A stretch of 14,092 nt of DNA. Source: Ettlia oleoabundans. Taxonomy: Eukaryota > Chlorophyta > Chlorophyceae > Chlamydomonadales. How positions within the stretch are numbered: the stretch's first letter is position 1; each line of letters opens with the position of its first letter. This document shows positions 8,561-14,092 of this stretch, piece by piece. A program made the translations under genes and the position numbers. Where the stretch lies: assembly GCA_019693395.1 (NCBI GenBank), contig JAAMXP010004806.1:1-14092 (forward strand), given 5' to 3'. The notes beneath the pieces were generated by a model, which saw nothing but the letters and a program-made list of their open reading frames with translations, was not told the DNA's origin and did no database searches.

Positions 8561-9978
8561 TTAGAAGGGCACAGGAGCGGAGGACAGGCTGCTGGTGGCC
8601 AGCAGGTAGAAAGCGGCGGCATGGCCCAGTGCGCCCCAAGCAGCCACATCCACCACGGTGAAGCCTGCGGCAGTAGGTGGAGGCCGGCAATGACGGGGTG
8701 AACACAGGGGCAGGAGGCCTGGTGGAATGCTAGCGACAGGCACCAGCAGCTATACCAAAGCACATATCCGGCTACACCTTGGGCTGGTGGCTTTGGCCTC
8801 TGCCTTCCAAAGCTGCCATTGCACACACGTGCGATTCCACAGATGAATGCTGCCCAACCTGTCCCTGGCCAATGGCTGTCCCTTGGGTTTTTGGCTGGGC
8901 GTCCCTGCAAGCCGCTCACCCGCAGGGTCATTGGTCTTGAGCACAAAGCTGGCCTCCTCGGCGCGGAGGTCGCCCGCCTCAAAGTGGGTCTTGCCATCCT
9001 GCTTGGGCATGCCCGCCTTGGCCAGTGAGGCACGGTGGAAGGGCAGGAACACAAAGCGGCCAAGAGCCAGGGCACCAATAGTGCAGCCTGCACGACGAGA
9101 AGGCAGCACAGCATGCAGAGGCACTTTGCTAGTTGGCTTGCTTTGAAAAAAACGAGGTTGCCCCGCCAATGGACCCAGCTGCTGTGCCAATGTTATGGCG
9201 GTTTAGCAGCCACCCTGCAGCTGCTGGTGGGCTGAAGCTGTCTGGTAGGGGAGCCAGCCCTGTTTGCAGTTGGCTGTCGCAGTGTGGACGCTGTTTTACT
9301 GTTCCTGCGAGAACACACCGCAACACTGCCTCCACAGTGTATGCCAGCTGATACTGCCTATTGTAGTCCTGGAGGTCTGCTGATAGGCTGCAGTCGCGGC
9401 GTGCCTATCCCCAAATACAAAGGAGTTGATGCTGACAGCAGCAGTAGCGGCATATATGCCTTAATGCAGCAATCTTACCGCCCACGACCAAGTTGACGTC
9501 GCTGATAGCCTTGGTCACGCAGCGAGTGCGGGCCACGGGCTTGATAGCCTGCTGCCGCTGCACCTGCAACCAACACTCCGAGATGGAAAGACCACTCAGT
9601 GTGCCAATCACAGCAGAATGGGTGAGGCGTGGGGAAAGAAGTGCGGCAGCAGCCTCTCCACAAGCTCTGCAGCTCATGGCCACTGGCGGCGGGCCAGGGC
9701 GCCAAACCAGGATAATGGAGCCGTCAGCCAGGTTTGCCTTGTAAACCATCCCAACCATCCTAATCTCAAACATGGTTACGAGTCCCGTTGAAGAACTGCA
9801 GAAACTCCGGGCAGGCTCACCCCTCCACCCAGCCCTGTGGAGGCCAAGATCGCTATCCTTGGCTGCTATCAGTGCAAAGTGTGATGATAAAAACCCGACT
9901 GCCTGTTCTCCCAGCTGCAAAACTTGCCTTGGCGGTGAAGCTCTGCTGAGCAAGAGCAGCGCGCATAGTGCAAGCCAT
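8561..9978 (-). CDS. PSAG: Photosystem I subunit V (PsaG) precursor, 4 exons, 135 aa
   Basis: PsaG is a small two-helix thylakoid protein at the edge of photosystem I. It stabilises the core and helps bind the LHCI antenna (established). Exons are 9978-9928, 9563-9479, 9087-8920 and 8664-8561. Residues 1-36 form a typical algal chloroplast transit peptide rich in Ala, Arg and Gln ([24 protein letters not shown]). The mature protein has helix 1 through [20 protein letters not shown], the basic stromal loop with [15 protein letters not shown] and TNDPAGF, and helix 2 [27 protein letters not shown] and the NDPAGF-VDV-AWGALGH segment separate it from its paralogue PsaK. Precursor length is close to that of known green-algal PsaG. 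Intron 1 begins with GC (AAG|GCAAGT), which is the weakest part of the model. A second Met at codon 5 could be the true start. The gene converges on P4H and lies 226 bases downstream of the ALMT-like gene. Confidence 0.94.
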
Positions 9979-10204
9979 GGCTGCTTCTCTGACCAAAAGA
10001 TGAGTCTACAAAGATTGATCTCGGAGACTGAGAAGGGATGGCGGGCCGCGAGTGTTTGAGCGCGCTCCCCGATTCTGCTCAGCGGCAAGCCAGCCAGGAA
10101 CAAAGACATCTCGCGGTGGTCGCTATACTTGTACAGCAGTTGTTACGGAGGAGGCATTTACTCTCACACTAATCAAGAGAAGAGGAACTGCGAGCTACAT
10201 GCGC
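9979..10204 (-). other. Short intergenic gap: ALMT-like 3' end plus PSAG promoter
   Basis: Only 226 bases separate the ALMT-like stop codon from the PSAG start, both on the minus strand. The gap must hold the 3' end of one gene and the promoter of the other. There is no TTACA on the plus strand here (no minus-strand TGTAA), so the ALMT-like 3' end is unmarked. Near-matches reading TGTAG on the minus strand exist near 10006 and 10193. A weak TATA-like stretch (GTATAGC on the minus strand) lies near 10122-10128. Confidence 0.4.
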
Positions 10205-13200
10205 TCAGGGTGCCGGCGGCGACGCCCCTCCCGAAGTTGCCGCCAACCCGCCATGGGCAGACGGCCCCTCCCAGCCGCCATGGCGTGGCGTAACTGGGCC
10301 CCCACTCCCGCTGGCACTGCTGCCCACGGCGATGCCGAGGACTCCTGTGAGTAGGTGCAGCATGCGATCGTCCATTGCCCAGCGGTTGGGGTGGTCCAGC
10401 AGTGCAGACTCCGCCCTGCTGGCGCCCGGGTCTGTTGCGTGGAATGTGCGGATCAGGGCAATGCACAGCAGGCGCACCACTGCAAACAAAAGTGAAAACA
10501 CGCACAGCAATTGAGTGTTGAGCAGCAATTTGACAGCAGCATGCTGGAGAGTTGTTAGGCGCAAAGTGTCGCTAGTGGACAGGACAGATGGGGACCCTCA
10601 GCAGCCTGTTCATCAAGGCAGTTGGTGGAAATCTGGCCAGGACACCGGCTGTCATGGCCCAGCTGCAAGTCAAGCATAAGTTGACACACCATATGCAGCG
10701 TTGCACAGCACTGCTAGGTAGGCGAGGCCGGTGATGACGTCGCCCTCGCTCAGTCCGCCCTCGCTTCCTTCTTTTGCTGGCTGATCTGCGAAGTCTGCCA
10801 GCACCACCAGGAAAAGGCGCTGCACGTGCTCCTCCAGGGACAGTACCACATCTACAGCCCTGAACGTACACTTGGAGGGAACACATGGGGTGCATGGGTG
10901 GGGAGGTAGGTAAAAGAAATTGTCAGCAATCTGTGTAAAGCTCAGTGTTTGGAACCATTACTTCCGTTGAGCAAACAACAACCAGCCAATATCAAATGCG
11001 GTAAGCACAGGAACTGGCATTGTAAGATGATGGGTCAGCTGCTGCTACACACATGTTTGATGTGGAATACTGGATTGATCAGGAAGAGTCAACCTGCAAC
11101 CATGCAACCACAGCCTACGAGCAGCGAACTTGCCTCTGTGGCGTGTGCTCTCCCCGCACCATACCCGCCAACGCCTCCAAGCACACCGCCAGCTGCTCCA
11201 CCACCAAATGCAGGCGGCTGGCAAAGGGCGCTAGCATGGGGAGCGCCGCCACCTGTAAGCACTATGGACATAGAACCCCCTTGTGATGTGTGCGTCTTCA
11301 AGGGCTGCTTTGTCGCCAGTTGGCATGCTCCAGATTGGTTGCAACAGCAGGACAGAATGGCTTGCGCTGTAATGGTTTACAGGTCCAGATCCGGAGCAGA
11401 GCAGAGAGGAGGACAGAACGGTCCGGCACAGCGCAGTGCAGCACCCACATCATGCGAGTCGAGAAGAGTAGGGACCGACGCCACCACGTTCAGCAGGTGC
11501 CTGCACAGCCGCTGAGCCCTGCATGCACAGGTATCAGTCTGGGGATGTAGGCGACAACTGCGGCATGCTGATGTTTTCCAGCATGCCTGGGCTCTTGCAA
11601 GGCATGATGCTAGACTAGCTGTCAGCCTTTGCACCAGCGGCTTGCTTCACCTCAGCACACGTGCACCAGCAGAGCCAGCTATGCCATGTGGCTTGCGAGG
11701 GAAAGCGTTGGGAGTCATGGCACAATGCTGCCAACCCCCCAGAGCTGAAGCAACCTCCCACTTCCTTATCAATTCCTCCTTTGACCCCGTTCGAGCTTGC
11801 CTGAATCCCGGCTTAAATGGGAAGCGGTGCAAGGGGTTCAGCGGGTACCACTCAAAATTGAGGGCGGTGCGCAGCTGGAACATGGCAACAATGCGGTCAG
11901 CCGTGCCCATCAGGTCGGGCAGCTGCAGCGCATAGCTGGTTCCCATGACCTGGTGGGACAGGTTGCGCGCACGGGTGTGTGTGGCTGTGAGCAAGTCTGT
12001 GGTGGTGAGGAGCAGGTAGGGGGGCAGACATGTGAGGTTGGTGTGGTATCAATTTCCCGTTCCCCCTACTCCAGAGCCAGCGCAGGTTCACCACAGGTTT
12101 GTCGACCTCCTCCCTTGCCAGTGAACCACCCACCTTGAGATTTGCCTGCCTGCTGGCATAGATGCTGAGGTGCGCACTGACGTCTGAGGAAAGGCTCTGA
12201 CTGCGCTGTAGCCTCGGCCTGGGTGACCGACCGGTTCTGGGCGACTGACCCACGCCTTGCTGCCGCTCCGTGTCGCTGGCCAGGCTGGGTGCACTGGAGG
12301 TGCTGCCGCCAGTCTGGCGCCTTGGGAAGCCAGTGCTGCCTGTCGAGCCCAAAGGGGTGAGTGGTGTGGTGGGCATCTGCCCCCAGAACCCTGTCGCCTG
12401 GGGTGGCTGCAGATGCGAACATCGCGTCAGCGGGTGTTGTTGCTGCTGCTCCAACCCGTTCACGCGCTTCACGCGCAGCGGTGGCAGTTCTAGCTGGGCA
12501 CTGCTGCTTTGCTCCTGACTTGAGCTCCGGCTGCTTTGCCCGTTCTGCACTTCAAGCACCACATGCTGATGCCCGGAATGGCCCAGTTGGCTTACAGTGG
12601 GCGAGCAGGCAGCAGCCTCCCCATTGACCTCCCCTTCCTGCTGGCCCCCCCCTTCCTGCCGCTCCTGTGCCTTGCGCCGTAACAGGCGCTGCTGCTGTTG
12701 TCGCCGCCAGGGGTGCAGCTCCACCCCTCGCGCTTCCTCTTCAGCGGCAGCCGCCGCCGCCAGCTGCTGCTGCTGCTCTTCATGGCTGCGTCGCCGGGAC
12801 ATAGCCGACAGCTTGGGTGGTGGGGCAGGCGGCCCCCACCGCCGCCACCACCAGCGCTGCTGCCGCTCCACAGGGAGCATGGTGGATTTGGAGAGGCCGA
12901 CGCAGCGCAACGGGCGAGGCAGCGCTGCCTGGAATGCGGTGCGGGAAACAGCAGAGAGCTGGTCCAGGGTGCCAGCCATCAGGTCCTGGAAGCTCCGCCT
13001 GCAGGATCATGTGCAAGCAGGCACCGCATGTCGGACAGCAGGCACCTCGAGCCTCTCTATGGGCAGAGACATGAGTAGAAAAGCGCCTTTAGTTTGTCAA
13101 GGCACAGGGCTCAACGGAAGAGGCGGTGCCCACATGTTGCATGTGGGTCAAGCGCTTCTTCTGCCCTGTGCCGCCAGCTGGGGTCTGCCCTAATGACCAC

Positions 13201-13976
13201 AACTGGCCAGCCAAATGCCAGCAGGCCACATCAGCGCCGACCTGGCTGTGACTGGGAGGATCAGTGAGACCGCCAGCACCTCCATCACCACACCCAGGGC
13301 GGTGGTGATTGCACGCCACAGCGCCACCTCAGGCTCAGGCGAGTCGGTTTGGTAGCCAGGCAGCGCGGTGAGCCCCAGTGTCACGGCGCCGATGATGAAG
13401 AAATAGCTGTAGCATGGGAACTTGACGCCCCCCGCAGCGGCTCCAAAGGCCAGCAAGCCCAGGCAGGCAGCCATAGCACTGCTTTTCAGTGCTCCGTTTG
13501 AGTAGGAGAGGCCATTGCAGAGGAAGACAAGGTACTGCGTGGCCACCCCTAGGCAGCCAGCCAGCAGTGTGCCCAACAAGCGCTGGATGGCCTTAAAGAT
13601 GGCGGCACCTGCGGGTGGGATGTTGGTTGGTGGGACACGTGGCAGTGGGGTGGGGGTGGGGGTGGGAAGTGTGTAGGTTCAGTGGTCGGATGGAGAAGTT
13701 GTGGGTGGCTTGTGGTGCCAATCAATGTGTGTACCATCCAGAAGGGTGGGTGGTGGTCAATGGCAGGCTGCGTGGTAACGGTTGGATGTGGACTTTTCCT
13801 CACAGGTGGGAATTTGCTTACATCAAGCACCGATTAGCTGCCCCTAAACGTCTCGAAGAAGAGATCATTGAACTTGCCTGTTGATGGCTCTATCACCGAA
13901 ACGATCACGAAAAGGCTCCAATTGAGACTTTGGACGAAAGCATTGTTTACCTCCGGGACAACAACCATGACAAGAA
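10205..13976 (-). CDS. ALMT/FUSC-like anion-channel-type membrane protein, 5' part beyond window
   Basis: Exons are 13976-13878 (first visible), 13608-13242, 12998-12070, 11996-11801, 11518-11449, 11252-11134, 10859-10690 and 10479-10205 (TGA). The joined frame gives about 740 residues; the N-terminus is missing. The first two exons give hydrophobic helices with NWSLFVIVSVIEPSTG, then AIQRLLGTLLAGCLGVA. This is the EP-x(2)-G and RxLGTLLAG pattern of aluminium-activated malate transporter/FUSC membrane domains, followed by several more helices. Exon 12998-12070 carries a large, probably cytosolic, low-complexity region with several poly-Gln runs and a run of Ala. Later exons contain FEWYPLNP, recalling the W-E-P region of the ALMT cytosolic domain, and helical segments such as MLAPFASRLHLVVEQLAVC. 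Three introns use GC donors (after 13878, 11801 and 11134). The 3' end of exon 12998-12070 is uncertain: 12130 is an alternative phase-compatible donor. Transport of malate or another anion is inferred only from the family. Confidence 0.78.
12400..12800 (-). repeat. Poly-Gln/CAG-type low-complexity coding tracts
   Basis: Within the largest exon of the ALMT-like gene the minus strand has several short CAG/CAA runs. They encode QQQQ blocks (near 12436-12450, 12692-12706 and 12767-12780) and an Ala run followed by EEE (about 12735-12765). These are imperfect trinucleotide repeats in frame, a common source of length variation in algal proteins. Confidence 0.7.
13647..13666 (+). other. G-quadruplex-type motif in an ALMT-like intron
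   Basis: Four G runs of 4, 5, 5 and 3 bases are separated by single T bases. This fits the four-run, short-loop pattern of strong G-quadruplexes. It lies on the template strand of the ALMT-like gene, about 40 bases outside the acceptor of exon 13608-13242, so the transcript carries the C-rich complement near that acceptor. Confidence 0.7.
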
Positions 13977-14092
13977 CTGCACCAGGGGCAATGCCGGGAG
14001 TTGAATGAGACGCCAGGCCGTCAGTGAAGCCAGGATGCTGTTAACGGCTTAAAAGTAGGTGACATGATGTGTGAACCCCCTCGCCCGCCCCC
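13977..14092. other. Right edge: probable intron of the ALMT-like gene
   Basis: On the minus strand this stretch precedes the GTGCAG acceptor at 13979-13977. It contains stops in the frame of the following exon and reads as intron. A CTTCACTGAC stretch about 50 bases before the acceptor could be the branch region. The earlier exons of the gene lie beyond the window. Confidence 0.5.

Noticed and set aside
8561..9978. PsaK instead of PsaG
   Set aside because: The THFEAGD loop and AWGALGH helix fit PsaG; the PsaK-type loop is absent.
9405..10109. 234-codon open frame on the minus strand
   Set aside because: It carries the second PSAG exon but is otherwise PSAG introns read through, and its upstream part is out of frame with PSAG exon 1.
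11897..12979. Single 360-codon Q-rich gene on the minus strand
   Set aside because: Its upstream part joins in phase to membrane-domain exons through a clean acceptor at 12999. The end past 12070 is in the wrong frame for the next exon.

Overview
This window looks like nuclear DNA of a green alga, most likely a core chlorophyte (Chlorophyceae such as Sphaeropleales or Chlamydomonadales; the class is inference). The support is: genes split by many introns of about 70-390 bases, a nuclear-type PsaG photosystem I gene with a transit peptide, a membrane-anchored prolyl 4-hydroxylase of the kind used on hydroxyproline-rich walls, and TGTAA 3'-end signals. I see no prokaryotic operon, rRNA, tRNA, CRISPR array or intact mobile element.

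I could assemble four multi-exon genes by joining exons whose phases agree and whose joined protein continues a known family. (1) Minus strand, 1457-2562: secreted CAP/SCP (PR-1-like) protein, 4 exons, 210 aa. (2) Plus strand, 4407-8131: type II membrane prolyl 4-hydroxylase, 10 exons, 522 aa. (3) Minus strand, 8561-9978: PsaG precursor, 4 exons, 135 aa. (4) Minus strand, 10205-13976 and running off the right edge: an ALMT/FUSC-like anion-channel-type membrane protein, 8 exons and about 740 aa visible. A fifth, tentative gene (minus, 631-1018) has two exons and would encode a 71-aa single-pass membrane protein. Its intron carries three tandem copies of a 22-base unit.

Layout: the tentative small gene and the CAP gene are both on the minus strand. 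A gene-poor stretch of about 1.8 kb lies between the divergent CAP and P4H genes. P4H and PSAG converge, with their two TGTAA signals under 100 bases apart. PSAG sits 226 bases downstream of the ALMT-like gene on the same strand. CAP and P4H both belong to the secretory/extracellular world, PsaG to the thylakoid, and the ALMT-like protein to a membrane of unknown identity. I see no reason to think they form one pathway.

The most unusual signal is in splicing. Five of the 14 minus-strand introns I placed start with GC rather than GT, all in the context AG|GCAAGY, while all nine P4H introns start with GT. The last two P4H introns are multiples of three and have no in-frame stop, so retaining them would insert residues without breaking the protein.
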